Positions 36,975-49,659 of a stretch of DNA of 64,000 nt are shown here, piece by piece. The stretch is taken from assembly GCF_030445035.2 (NCBI RefSeq), contig NC_080682.1:31664770-31728769 (forward strand). Reading direction: 5' to 3'. The stretch is from Dasypus novemcinctus. Its lineage: Eukaryota > Chordata > Mammalia > Cingulata > Dasypodidae. A model generated the notes under the pieces. The model was not told the origin of the DNA. It did no database searches and saw nothing but the letters and a program-made list of their open reading frames with translations. A program made the position numbers and the translations under genes. The first letter of the stretch is position 1, and every line of letters begins with the position of its first letter.

Positions 36975-37300
36975 AATGCCTATTTTGTGTTCCCACAAAA
37001 ATATGTTGAAGTCCTTACCCCTGGTCCCATGAACTTGACCTAACTTGGAAATAGGATTGTTGAAGATGTAACTAGTTAAGATGACATGAGTCTTGATTAG
37101 ATTGTGCTTTGTTCTAATATAACCTTCTCACAAGAAGAGGGAACTTTGAACATAGATTCTGCAAGGAGGAAGAAGGCTATGTGAAGATGGAAGCAAAGAT
37201 TAGAATAATGCATTACAAGCCAAGGTATCTCAAGGATGGCTAGCAATCCCAAGATATTAAAGGATTTGTGGAAGTATTCTCTTCTTCTACAGCAGCTCTA
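36975..37300 (+). mobile_element. Ancient mammalian LTR-like repeat (MaLR/MLT-like)
   Basis: Contains 'atatgttgaagtccttaccc', 'cttggaaataggattgttg', 'caagaagagggaactttgaa' and 'tacaagccaaggtatctc' in an order I know from a widespread placental LTR-type repeat. The exact family is not certain. Confidence 0.5.
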
Positions 37301-37689
37301 GGAATTTAAAAGTGATATTTTAAAAATTCCATTCCTGATTTATTTTTTTACTGGTCCCAAATGAAAACTGATTTTTGTATACTGACCATTTTGAAACCAT
37401 GCTAAGTTCATTCATTTGTTGAAAAACCACCCAGATTTAATTAAGAAAGAAAACTATTTTTAATTATAGATGATATGATCATGTACATAAAGAATCTGAA
37501 GAAATGCATGGAAAGCACTATAATTTATAATTATTAAAGAAATGTTGGCCTAATAGAAGCAATTGGGAAGTATTTGTATATAATTGGTATTATTTCTCCC
37601 TTAATATGTAATAGAATGGAATAGTTAAGCAATCTGAGCATTGGATTCCAAAATCTTCATGTAAGAATATTTTACATGCATTTATTATT

Positions 37690-39930
37690 ATTATTATTCA
37701 GTTGTTTTTTTGTAATGTGAATATCTTCCTTATCAAGAGTTTGTTGGAGTGAAGTGGAATGGGCCCAATGGATAGGGCATCTGCCTACCACATGGGAGGT
37801 CCATGGTTCAAACCCTGGGCCTCCTTGACCCATGTGGAGCTGGCCCATGCGCAGTGCTGATGAGCACAAGGAGTGCCCTGCCACTCAGGGGTGTCCCCTG
37901 CATAGGGGAACCCCATTCACAAGGAGTGAGCCCCGTAAGGAGAGCCACCCAGTGCGAAAGAAAGTGCAGCCTGCCCAAGAATGGTGCTGCACAAATGGAG
38001 AGCTGACACAACAAGATAGATGCAATAAAAAGAAACACAGATTCCTGGTGCTGCTGATAAGGATAGAAGTGGTCACAGAATAACACACAGTGAATGGACA
38101 CAGAGAATAGACAACTGGGGGTGGAGCGGAGGGGAGGGGAAGAGAAAAAAAAAAGAGTTTGTTGGAAACATGTTTATTTTTTGCTGTTATTCATTTTTAC
38201 TAAGTTTTTAGATAATTTATTATGCTCTGATCTTTAATAACTAAATATTTTCAAGTATTTCTCATAAGGTTGAATTTTGCTTTCAATCTTTTATCATTCT
38301 CATTATTACAGCAAAATTTTCCATTTTCTTAAGGTTAAATTTATCGTTTCTTTTCTTTTAAGGAAATTGCTTTGTTTTTTCTTTTTGTATCTCGTAAGTC
38401 TTTGTCGAATCTAGGGCATTGAAATTTTCTCTTATATTTTATTAAAATCTTTTAATATTCCTTTTTGCTGACACATCCGTGTTCCATTCTGAAGTAATCG
38501 TTGTACAAAGTGGGTGCTATTGGTTGAGCATCATTTTCCGAGCATAGGGATGTTTGTTTTTCCTCATGGTTGCTTGTAAACACTATCCTTTCTTCAGACA
38601 ATTGCCTACCTTTTTTGCTACTGTTCTTTTAAAGACACAAGTGCAGGTCTACTTTTGAATGCTCTTTGCGCTTGCATTGACCTAATTGTACACATTTAGG
38701 AAATAACACAATGATTTGATTACTGCTTCAACATGCCTTGATTTCACATATTGCACAGTCTACTTTTAAGTTCTATTATGTGGTTGTGTGCGCAGTTCTA
38801 GATCCTTAACATCTGCAAAAGTATGTTAGAATTAGGTTTAAAATGGAAAACACAAATGCCTTCTTGAATTTATTGCAGGTATTGCATTGAATGTAGGGAT
38901 TAATTTGGGAGGAGGGAGTACAGATATCCTTAAAATATGGAGTTGTCTCATCTATGAATTTGCAATGTCCCTCCATATATAATGTTCTTTTCACTTTCTC
39001 TTGCTAAAGTTTTATAGTTTTCAGTGGAGATGCTATTTGTGCATTTTTTCACATTTCATTATTATGTAATTAATTATTAAACATTTTGATGCTACTGTAA
39101 TATCATATAAAAATTCCGACTGATTTTTGCTATAAATAAAACATTTGCATTCAATTTTTGTATATTGATTATATAGCTCAGAAATCTTATCTACCTTGTT
39201 AAAGAAAAAAAAATCATCTTCTTTGGATAGGAAGAAATAAAACTGTCTATATAGGTAATATATTTGTCCATGTAGAAAATTCTAAATAAACAAGTAATGA
39301 AAACTTCAATAGGTAGCAAATAACAGGAAATGCTAGCCAAAGGCAAGAGTACAGACATATTCTCTTTCCCTTTTTCCAGAGAGTTGTTGGAATTGATATT
39401 ATTTCTTCTTGATTTTGGAGCTATATGAACAAGGGATTTCTTTATGGGAATATTTGAAACTACACATTCAATTTATTTAATAGATATAAAGCTATTGAAA
39501 TTATCCATTATTTACTTTTCAGAGCTTAAAAATTTATATTATTCCAATAATTTGTCCATTTTACTTAAGTTGTCAAATTTATTGGCCTTCAAAAGTTCGT
39601 AATGTGATAGAACAACTATTAAACACACAGAAACTGTCTAAATCAGCAATTTTGAAATGCCAGAGACTAGGAGAACACTGCACAGCATCCAAGAGTGTGA
39701 AGAGAGTCTGGTAAATTTCAGTAAATACTGATGACCTGCACTTCTGCAGTGGCTACCATTGCCCATCCAACAGACTTGCAGCAAGCAGCAGTGAGGTTTC
39801 TACTCACCTAGTTCCCCAAGATCTGGGAGTGGTGTGTGGTCTTATAGCTGACTATCATTTGATCTCTGGTGGTTGTCTCTGAGGGTAGCCATTGTTCTGA
39901 TGCTCCCTAGGCTAAAGCTGCAGAGGGTAT
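37690..39930. repeat. Duplicated unit D, left part
   Basis: Old reverse L1 (37690-39600) and L1 5'-UTR fragment (39600-39930), matching 20470-22640 and 22650-23060 of unit C. It lacks C's LTR-like insertion at 21690-22253 but has its own DAS SINE at 37749-38152. Confidence 0.65.
37749..38152 (+). mobile_element. DAS-III type SINE with target-site duplication
   Basis: About 400 bp with tRNA-like head (A box 'gggcccaatggataggg', B box 'ggttcaaacc'), the same body as at 1412-1820 and an A-rich tail. Flanked by the 14-bp direct repeat AAGAGTTTGTTGGA (37735-37748 and 38153-38166). Unit C at 20500 has the unfilled site, so the insertion came after the C/D duplication. Confidence 0.9.
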
Positions 39931-41813
39931 GTTTCCTCAAAACTACATAAACAAAGGGCTGCATTTACTGGGCAAGAATGAAATCAAGAAAATGCAGCTT
40001 TACGGTGCCAAAGGAGAAACTCCTGGGACTCTTCCTGGCCCCTCTGTCTTCCTCCCATGGCAGTTTGGAGCTGGCCACAATTCCCTTTGTAGGTCACTGG
40101 TCATGTTCCAGCTGGGAAAGACTGACATGTGACATTTATTCTTGGCATGTTCCCCTCCCAGAATTTACCCTTCAGGCAAAATCAGCTTGAGACAGTGACA
40201 GGAGTATAAGAAATTATTGAACTGAATGGCTGGGACAAAGGCATACCTGCTTTGATTGTAGTAGTAGAACACTGAAGAGTGAGAAGGTCAATTTCTTAGG
40301 GAATAGAGGAACCATTCAATTCTTGTATTTAGGGGAATTCCTCAGGCAACTAAGATGCACAACCCCAGGAAAAGACACAGGGCCAGAAAGAACAGGGGGA
40401 CTTTCTTTTTTTATTAATCTTGAGCCAAACAGCTTCTTTTTAGAAATTTTTAATTTAAAAAGTTTTGCATATGCAGAATTATCATGCAGAAAATACAGGA
40501 TTCCCATATACAACTGTGGGGACACAGATCCCCATCTAAGATCTCAGCACAAAGCTACCTGTATAACTTAGACATAAGTTAAAGGTTAACAACTCTCCCC
40601 GTAGAGAAGAGAACATACAGATGTTATCATAAACTATTATCTTCCCAAAGCAGTAAATATCTTTGGTAAATGTCCATCCTAAGAGCTTAATGAAAACATC
40701 ACCACATCTCATGTGTGTGCTTCATGTGACCCTAGAAGGAGCTCTGTTCTCATACCCTACAGAATGGTCTTGTTATCAACCCTATGGAAAGTCCTTGTTC
40801 TGAGAACCCTTATATCATCCCTCATTTTTCCTTTCTCTTTGCAGAGCACTAACCTCATTCATTCTTTGGCCCACCATGGTCAAACCTTCTTTCTTCTCTG
40901 TAAGTCCCCAAAAAAGCAAATGCCTGACTAAATTCCAGGTGCGTTCTTGTTCTTGTGGCTTCATCAAATCATGCCCTTCAGGAACTGGGTTGTAACAATT
41001 GACTAGACAGCCAGGATAACAAAGGACCACTGGCAGTATTGGGCATGAGCTCAGGGAAAGGAGAACCTTGGGGGAAATCCTGGGTTAACTTGAAATATCC
41101 ATGTAGGGAGAGGTGGTTACCCTCCTGGATGAGTAGAGACTGCCAAGAGAATATGGGGTCACCTACTTGGTTGACTGTTGTGGAACTCCAACTGAGTACA
41201 AGGATGCTCTGAAAACACTATTAGGAGTACGAGTTAACTAAGATAGGGAAAACATCCCTGCAGAAACTTTGTAAAACCCTGACTCCTGGATTGTGCTACT
41301 ATGGGATAGTGGGGGCTGACTGAATCAGTTTAGCACCTAGAGAAATAGAAAAGTTTAGCAACATTAATGGTCTCTGTTCTCTTTCCATGTTAATTCTAAT
41401 CATATCTGGATGGTCACATTACCAAAATTGGTGCTGTTAAAGCTTAGTAACTTTGAACCTGAAAACTCTAAAACAAAGAAAAAATGCTAACAACTTTTCT
41501 AAGTCTGCAATTAAAAATGTGTTACAAAACTGAAAGGTCATAATACTTGTGTAAACCATGGAAGAGTTTAAATAGGATGCTATTTTGACAATGTTTCAAG
41601 TTTTAGTCACATTTTCTTTTGATCAGTATTTTTACCAAGGAATTAAAACCAACTTTAAATTTTGAATCAATAACTTACTCCTTAACTTTGAGTCTAAGTG
41701 TACTCCTGAAAAGTAATCAAGAACATGAGTTAAAAGCCTGTCTTTCTAAATGGCTGAATTAGTGCTTAACTGCATTTATACCTTCTCAAATGTTCCTAAC
41801 TGGTTGCTGGTTA

Positions 41814-42278
41814 CTAATAAAATTGTCTCCAAGGTGGAGCTTGCATATTACAGGCAACATTGTTTCCAGAAGAGATCTTAAAATCAGTAAATATCAGAGA
41901 TGTGAATGATAGAGAGCTTGTGGGTCCCCACAGTCCACCCCCAAATAGAAGCCTACATTGACATAAGCACAAGCATTGCATCTGCATTCCACAGCAACAG
42001 TATAAAAGGCAATAGAATGATAGGAGTAATATATACACTACACTGAACATCAGTGAGGGCACAGGTCCACCTTGTAATGCAGGAAGTATATCTAAAGCCA
42101 TCCTCTTTTGTAAAACTACCTTTTGTAGTTGTGTAACTTCTTTGTTTACTAAGGAAATTACTATTTTGAATTCATTAAGGGCTTGAGCAGTGGGATTGGC
42201 TAAAGTCTTTATGTGTTTTTCAGTGACAATTGCAGCATCACCTGGCACAAAACAACAAACAACAACAATAATGGTCAA
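41814..42278 (-). pseudogene. Degraded endogenous retroviral envelope, transmembrane-subunit fragment
   Basis: A minus-strand frame of 154 codons. Residues about 19-56 look like the heptad-repeat region of a retroviral transmembrane envelope subunit, and residues about 55-71 match the conserved stretch that follows it. The paired-cysteine motif expected next is missing, and from about residue 72 the frame no longer resembles envelope, which indicates a frameshift. No surface subunit, start context or membrane anchor in register is left, so it cannot be functional as it stands. By general form it is closest to class II type envelopes; that is an impression. Confidence 0.6.
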
Positions 42279-42854
42279 TGGGTAGGACCATCAGTGGACA
42301 CGCTTTCCTTTATGTCTATCCTTGATAGCAAAATTACACAACTCAGGTGGTAACACCCACATCACAGATTCCCTTTTGTCATTCCATGCAATCAGGGACA
42401 ATGCAATCTAGGGTGACAGGCACAACCATTAACCATCCTAACCCATTATACACAGCATATCCTAATAAAAGCCAGGGTTTATTCATCTGTTCCCTTACAA
42501 GGGAAAATATATATAAATATATGTATAATTTTGAACCTCAATGAAAGATAACAGCTGAATCTCAGTCTTAAATGAGGTCTTGTCCCAAACTTGTCAGAGG
42601 ATGATATTCTGCCATGCCAGTAAGGTGTTCCACACCATCTAATCTGTAGGACCAATAGGGGCATATCATGCTAGTCTAACACTACACAAGCAACATTCCA
42701 TTATTAGACAAAAAATTAGTCTGGGACTTTCAAACTGAACTGCACAACCAGAGCCTTTGGCAGGTTTTATTCTGACCAGCCCTCTTCTCTGTTTCCTATA
42801 CTAACCTGCCTCAAATTCCCTCTAAACGACTTTATACCATTATTCTTAAGGGAG

Positions 42855-43290
42855 AACTGAAGGGCAGACCCTCACACCAAAAACGATGTGGCAGAGGGGA
42901 GAGCTTAAGTTTTGATGCTGGATCCCTGGTGAGGAAGCCAAGTCTTTTATCTGGTAGTTTATATCTGGCTTTGCAGAGAGAGAAGAGCAGCTGAAACCAG
43001 AAAGAGATGAGCCTGGGAAGAGAGATGAGCCTTTTGCCAACCTATAGCTGAGATCAGAAGAAGGTGGGACCACAGAGCCCTAAGAGGAAGAGGAAGGCTG
43101 AACCCACACAGAGACCATCAGCTATCTTGTTCCAACATGTGGAAACAGACTTTGGTGTGGGTAGTTAACTTACTCTTTATGGTCTTGTGACTGTAAGCTT
43201 CTACCTCAAATAAATATCCTTTATAAAAGACAACAGACTTCTAGTACTTTGCATCAGCACCCCTGTACCTCTTTGGAGGACTAATATAGC
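42855..43290 (+). mobile_element. LTR-like interspersed repeat, second copy
   Basis: Same family as 21690-22253: shared are 'agagatgagcc', 'atcttg-ttccaacatgtgg', an 'aataaatatcctttataaaag' box and the end 'tttgcatcagcacccctg'. Plus orientation, opposite to the surrounding retroviral material. Confidence 0.55.
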
Positions 43291-43737
43291 AATTTGAATA
43301 TTTAAGTTTAGGAAATGCTTTTAAAAACTTTCCAGAACTAAGCATAACCACACAGACATCTCAAGGCAAATTTCACCTTTAAAAAACACATTCTACTTAA
43401 TGCTACCTTCTACAATATCTTTTACAAATTTCTATATTCATTCAAACCTTGTCTTACATATTTCCATCCTGATTTTATGAAAACCAGCCACCTTATCTTA
43501 GGACAGAAAACATTCCTTTAAACAACTTACAAAATTTTAGTCAGCATTGACTGAGAATGCACTTTCAAAAAACTTTTACTTCTTTCTATATCCATTTAAG
43601 TCTTGTATCCTTCCTTCTGATTGTGAAGAGGAAAAGAAATATTCATTTCAATTTAAGCAAAAACAATTTTTAAAAAAGAGGTTTATAATAATTTCATTAG
43701 CCAAATCTTACAGTTTTATCATCATATAGATTTAACA

Positions 43738-43805
43738 CATATTAATGCTAATATTAATAATATTATAATTAATATTATAATATTAGAATTAATAATATTA
43801 ATTCT
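43738..43805. repeat. AT-only palindromic tract
   Basis: Repeated 'aatattaataatattaatt'-like words that can pair with themselves. It lies in the retroviral interior-like part of the unit D insertion. Confidence 0.6.
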
Positions 43806-44489
43806 CCTATTTCATTGGTACTCTATAGTCCTAGGAACATTACGCCCAAGCCAAATAAAATTGAAACCATAATTTAAGCAAGAAATGTTCTTTTTTCTTT
43901 TTCCTCCACTGGAGGCTAAATCCTCTTTTCTTTTCTTTAATAAAATTCTAAAATTGTAAAATAACCTTAAAAGCATACTGACTGCTAAGTTCTGGAATAT
44001 ATTTTAATTGTTTAATTTGTTTAATAATAATTTTAGAAAAATATTTCCATAATTTTCAAGGACTTTACTTACTGAATTTTGGCTATTGGATTATTACTGT
44101 ACTCTCAAAAGCTGTTAAAATTTAATTGGGAAATTATAGGACAGACTATACAATGCAAGGTTTACTCTGTAATATCCCCCTTGTCTCTATCATTTTAATT
44201 TCCAGGTCTAGCAAATGGATAGAATAGGCTAAATTCACATCTCCCTTATCTTCCCACATTTAGCCTATCCCCTTAATTTCCTCAACTGGTATCATTGGAA
44301 TTCATTCAGTGAATTCCTTGGGGAAACTTTGGGGGTAGGATAAACTATAGAAAGATTATGGAAGAATTGAGGATAAACTTTTTAGTTTAATCCCTTAAAA
44401 TAGTTTCGTAATTTTGATTTTATATGCTGAGAGAAAGAAAAACACTTGGATGGTTATATTTTGCAGCTTTGCAAGAAATTTTGCATACA

Positions 44490-44955
44490 ATCTGGGCAAT
44501 AAAAATAAGAGTCAATAAAAGAGATGACACAATGTAAATATAAGATAAATATTGTGGTAGTTTGCAATTAATGTGACTAATTGTCACATTAATGAATAGA
44601 TGAAAACTTTAGTTTTGTACAATCTTGATTCTTTATTTAATTTGGGAAAAAGAGACTTTAGAATTTGGAGTATGTACTTCCATGAGCTATTTTCTCCAAG
44701 TATGGGGAATTATCAGGCATCCAGTGGAGCTGCAAAAGCTATAGCACATCTTTTACCTTAGTCTGTATGCAAATGCAGCAGTCATATCTGGCCCCTCTGG
44801 ATGTCCTTTTTTTAAAAATGCAGGATCATTTTGTAGCAAGTTTATTTAGAAACCATCACATGCTTGATTCACAAATTCAACCCTAGTGTCTTTAGGATGA
44901 TTTTAGAGGTCAAAAAAAAATAACTGATAAGGCATTAAAATAATGTCCACCTGTG
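44490..44955. repeat. Duplicated unit D, right flank (first part)
   Basis: Matches 23070-23520 in unit C closely ('gagtcaataaaagaga', 'ttctccaagtat-gggaattatcaggca') and 31230-31640 in unit B less closely. Cut at 44955 by a SINE. Confidence 0.65.
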
Positions 44956-44959
44956 AGAC

Positions 44960-45234
44960 TTCTTTAAGATTGATCTTATTTATTTATTCCCCTCTTTCCA
45001 CATGCTTGCTGTCTGCTCTCTGTGTCCATTCATTGTGCTGTCTTCTGAGTCTGCTTGTCTCCCTTTGTTGCATCACCTTGCTGTGCCAGCTCTCCATTGG
45101 CACAGGCCATCAGGTCTCCATAGGCATAGGCCAACTTGCCTTCACCAGGAGGCCCCAGGAAGTGAACCCAGGGCTTCACATATGGTAGACAGGAGCCCAA
45201 TCAGTTGAGCCACATTGGTTCCCCAAGACTTTAA

Positions 45235-45235
<1 letters not shown>
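44960..45235 (-). mobile_element. DAS-type SINE, reverse orientation
   Basis: The minus strand starts with a tRNA-like head ('aatgtggctcaactgattgg', then the 'gggttcact' B-box region). A body ends in antisense words such as 'ctctctgtgtccattc' on the plus strand, as in DAS-III SINEs. It differs from 1412-1820 in the central part, so it is another subfamily. Confidence 0.65.

Positions 45236-45237
<2 letters not shown>

Positions 45238-45272
<35 letters not shown>
45238..45272 (+). repeat. (TA)n microsatellite
   Basis: About 17 uninterrupted TA units directly after the SINE head. Confidence 0.95.
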
Positions 45273-45273
<1 letters not shown>

Positions 45274-45274
45274 C

Positions 45275-47575
45275 TTTACTGTTTTACTTATTTCCTTCAT
45301 ATCATGTGTTGGACAAATTAACTGATATTCATTGATTTATACAATTCCTTTCAATTCTATCTAAACACAGCACATCACAACTAAATAAAGTTACATAAGA
45401 TTTTGTTTGAACATACATAAGGCCATGATACTTAATGTGGACAACCACTTCTTGGGCGAAGGATGACATCTGGAAGCTTTCATGGAGAAAACTTCTGACT
45501 AGTGATCCAGTAGGCTCTCCGTTCTTCAGGGAAGATGATGCAATTTTTCTATAACCCAGTCTGTGCAGTAGACATAGCTAGAGCAAGTCATGGAAATTAA
45601 CAGAAACCCACCAAAGACATAAATCATAATTTAGGTAATAGCAAGTTTAAATGTAGGTAGGAAAGGCTGGAAAAAAATCTATGGATTAGATAAAGCATCT
45701 CTATAATTTGTTTGAACTGCATTAATTTGTCTGAACTGAAGCTTTGTCTCACAACACTGTTGTCTATTGCATAGCATTCAGGATAAGGCAGATCCACAGT
45801 AAACCACAAAAGTATGCTTCATTAGGTAATAGAACTAGTAAGTAAGGTTCACCTCTGGCTCTGGCACCATGCCATGACCTGTGCCTACAGAGAAAAATTA
45901 GAAATGGTTCCTAACGTATCAAATAAGCTTCACAGATGAACATGAACACATTGTCTCCTTTATTTTTTTTTTCTTTTTTTAAGGAGAGCCTTTCACCTAG
46001 GTACCAACATGCAGAGCTTATGGATGAAAAAAAATGACATTTACTTCTGATTTGATGTTATATGTGAATTGTTACATAGTTGAAGAAAATGGGTATTTGG
46101 AAGCCAGTATTTAGCTTAAATTACGTTCTAGGTAGGTATATAAGTTGTAGTTCTTTAAGTTGTTATGGTTCCAATATCTATATACCTGAAAAGTAACATC
46201 AGTTTTATTATGGAAGGAGCAGGTGTGTTCTAAGTTACATGAAACATGCTTGTGTTCTAAGTCTTTTCTCTTTAACATAATTTAAAGAAAGTTTTTTTTT
46301 GTAGCTTGAGCAGCATACATACTTCTCATTTCACTTGATGTTCACAGCCAATGTGGGAACTAAAAAAAAAATTATCAACTATTTCAGAGAACTAAATTAA
46401 GCCCAGTGTTATGACAAAGTCTGACCTAAATTTTTAATTGGTAAGTTCAGCATACCTTTCATACAATTTGGGGAGCATCAAACTAAATCTACAGTTGCCA
46501 GAAGCACTGTTATGGTTTAATGCATATTAACTAAAATGTGTACATTTTTAGTTTTTATGGTAAATGCAGGTATGATCTTGTTACATGTTTGGCATTCTTT
46601 AATAAAGCACATTAAGCTTCAATATAGAAATATTTAGGTTACATCTAACCCTAAGATCACCAAATTTCTAAAAGTACAGGAAATAGAAAATAAATTTTAC
46701 AGTAAACAATCAAATATTTATTTTATTACTGCAAGTTTCCATGTTCAGTAACCAATCAAATATTTTTACTTTTTTTTCACATTCACCTTCCTTGTCTTGT
46801 GAGAGCTCTTTTCCATGTCTTTTGAAAGCTGCCTCGTTCATGAATTATTAACATCTCAAATTCACCAAAATAATTTTTCTAATATTTTGCTTTAACATAA
46901 ATACACAAAATCTTCTCCCAATCCAGAAAACATCACCAAAGAGGAAAAAGGAAAGAAAATTTTTTGTTGTTAATTGAACCTTAAACCAGAGTGTGATTCT
47001 GTATTGACAATCACCCAAATATTGCAAAGACAGAAAGATAACTGAACCATTTTATGTGATTAAGGAGTACAAACCATTTCATATACAGTCTCAAGATATT
47101 TCAGAAGTAGATTTACACTGAGTCCCCAGTAAGTTATGCTTATCTTTTCCAAGAAACTGGAATATAGGGTAATATCTTCCTTGAATACATCATGAAGAAA
47201 CTGGAACTCTCTTGTGTGGTAAACCTTGCAGAAGGTTTATTCAACCTTTTGCATCTTAAATTTACATACATTTTAATAGGACAAAGAAGGACAAATTACA
47301 GATTTTTAAAAATAAAATACAGAGTGAGAGGAGGGAGGAGAAAGTGTTTTATCTTCACCAGGGAAAATTAAATCCCTTATTGTTACTTTAAATTTTTATA
47401 TTTCCTTCCTCATGCACACATATTCAACCAGATTCAAAGAAATATAAAAACAAAATCAAAATGTAGATTTAAAGAGGGTGGTCATATATATTTTAGTTAG
47501 CACAGTCCATCAGTGGAAAAAAAAAAAAAAGGTATTCTGATGATAGATTGACTCTTGTAAGGCAAAGCTTAAGAA
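45275..47575. other. AT-rich intergenic sequence, probably part of unit D
   Basis: No gene. 47430-47580 shows weak similarity to 32990-33120 of unit B ('tctgatgatagattgact' versus 'tctgatgataaattgact'). The rest has no counterpart in unit B and may be inserted DNA of unknown type. Confidence 0.35.
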
Positions 47576-47579
47576 ATAT

Positions 47580-48355
47580 TGAAGCTGGCTAGTAAGATAA
47601 GGAATCAATAGATGGATCTTGAACCTGGCAAGAAGTCCAAGTGGACATCAAAAACACTGATGACTGCTGGTAGACCCTCCCCAAGATTCTGTCATTCAGA
47701 AAAAAATTTCCTCCAGAAGCCAGGAGAAGCTCTGGATATTCCCCAAGGACTTTATCATTGGACCCTCATGGGGGATTGATGGGTGGGTAATCAATCAAAA
47801 CAGGAAACAGGTGGAACTCCTCCCCTGACATTAGCAAAGGGGTGGAATAATTAACAGTTCAAAAAGCAGACACAAGGCCAGAACTCAACTCTCTTGACTT
47901 TGGACCCCTGTTCCTGCTTTCTGCGCCCTGCTCTCACCATTTTTCCTCTGCCATGATGGCCATGCAAGTAAAACTTGGGCATTTATAATCTATAATGGAG
48001 AATTGTAGTATGTAAATCAGTCCACATTATCACTTCTCAGTCACTTCCTCTCTATCTGGGACCCATGATCTTTTATTTTCTGCCATTTCTTATTCCTCCT
48101 TACCTTAATAAATTACTGGCCAAACTTACGACCACATGCTCCTGAAATTCATTTCTGCAACATAGTCAAAAACGTAGACAAAATCCAGTAACAATATGTC
48201 ACTAGCCTGATTTTTTCCTTGGGCTATAAAAATTTAATGGCTCTCTTTGCCTACAGTGAACCACACCAAATCTTGGTGTGCATTTTCGTCTTTCTCTCCC
48301 ATTTCTCAGCAAGCTCTGTTCTTTACCTTGTTTCCCAAATAAATTCTTTTTACTG
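47580..48355 (+). mobile_element. LTR-like element
   Basis: Interrupts the match between units B and D. It contains 'gaagctggctagtaagata' at the start, a 'cagaactcaactctcttgac' and 'cctgctttctgcgcc' stretch typical of retroviral U3/R regions, and two AATAAA signals (near 48107 and 48339). Both ends are uncertain. Confidence 0.45.
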
Positions 48356-48359
48356 GCCC

Positions 48360-48880
48360 AAAGATAAAACTAGTGAAATCATTATTTTATTTCTTGGTAG
48401 ATTGAATATATATTCTGTGAACTCTTTTGTATGTGCTTTAGCAAAATAAGAATGCATGCTCTTTAATTAAAGTACAATTTCCAAGATACACTCAAATTTT
48501 CTTTTAGAGTTATCAAATATATCATGTTATAAACTTGTCTTAGATAATACAGATTAATTTTTTTTTTAATTTTAGTATGGCAGGTTGTTTGAAATGTAGA
48601 AAAATCTTTATTGCTTATATGTAAATTAAAATGGGAATATGGAGAAACGTATATAACTACTGAATGGGACCATGAAATTCACTGTCAACAATGAAAATTT
48701 CATTAAATTTAGCTCTATCCTTTTAACTTAAAGTTTGGTTTGAATAATATACAATTGAAACTAAAGTGTTTAAAGCATTTTTAGAGTAATCACATTATAA
48801 TATATTGTAAGAGAAGCTATAGTCAAGAATGAAATTAGATGGTATTAACGTAAACAGCATATAAACTGTAACTAAGGGTT
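48360..48880. repeat. Duplicated unit D, right flank (end)
   Basis: Matches 33140-33620 of unit B in order ('catgttataaact', 'gaatgggaccatgaaattcac', 'tctgtaagaga' type words). The right limit of the recognisable duplication. Confidence 0.6.
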
Positions 48881-48959
48881 AAGAATTAACAAATAATTGT
48901 GATTATAAAATCATTACAAATATGCCTTTATATTATAGAATGGCAAAAGGTTAATATCT

Positions 48960-49270
48960 GAAATTACTGAAGCTAGCTAGAGTGTTTTGTTTATGGTTAG
49001 TTTATGGTCAGTTTGGACTTAACCTCAATCTTGTTCATGCTTACCTTTGTGATAGTAATTCTAGATTGACTTTACCCTTGTTTATAGATTAGACTCACTT
49101 TTGGGTATGTTTTCTATTGTGATGGTAATTCTAGATTGAACTTGCTTTTGTTTATGGATTCAGCTTACCCTCCAATATGCTTAGTATTGGGTTAGTACCC
49201 ACTCCACCCACCTCTGTTCAATATTCATATGAAAAACTTTGTAAAGATATTTGTTCTGTATACCCCCAAG
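48960..49270 (+). mobile_element. LTR-like fragment with internal direct repeats
   Basis: Two imperfect copies of about 65 bp (cores 'gtaattctagattgactt' and 'gtaattctagattgaact', near 49056 and 49120), like U3 enhancer repeats. The start 'gaagctagctagagtg' resembles the start of the element at 47580. It ends where L1 sequence begins. Confidence 0.35.
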
Positions 49271-49381
49271 CCAAATAATTGCACACTCTCCTAGTTATTT
49301 CAAAGAATTTAAAGAAAATATGACTAAAGAAATAAAGGATATTAAGAGGACACTGGGTGAACATAAAGAACAATTTGAAAG

Positions 49382-49659
49382 ACAGTCTTGCTTTTACTAT
49401 GCACTTATTGTTTATGTATGTTCATATATAAATGATATAAAGATATCATTTACTTTGGTTAGTATTAATATTTTGACAATGCTCTTTAATGATTAGTTAA
49501 AAAGGTTTAACAACAATGCAAGGTATTGATGATAGGGTGAGAGTTATGAGAGTCTTGTATGATGCTATATATGTTTGTTTTGTAAGTTCACAACTGTTTT
49601 ATACAATTATTGTTTATGTAAGTTTATGTATGATTGATATACTTTGATAATTTTTTTTA
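49382..49659 (+). mobile_element. Truncated L1 3' end inserted in ORF1 of the L1
   Basis: About 280 bp of L1 3' UTR (same type as 54940-55195) ending in a short T/A-rich tail. Flanked by the 17-bp direct repeat AAAGAACAATTTGAAAG (49365-49381 and 49660-49676), a perfect target-site duplication. The ORF1 sequence resumes exactly after it. Confidence 0.9.

Larger units (their letters stand above)
39935..44480 (-). mobile_element. Retrovirus-derived insertion in unit D, degraded
   Basis: About 4.5 kb present in unit D but absent between the matching points of unit C (about 23060). It contains an envelope-like relic at 41814-42278 and, at 43290-44470, sequence similar to the AT-rich interior of the provirus at 10934-17972 (matching about 13.6-14.5 kb and 15.7-15.8 kb). 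I could not find its LTRs, and 39935-41800 is unassigned. It may be one decayed retrovirus or a composite of several insertions. Confidence 0.4.
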
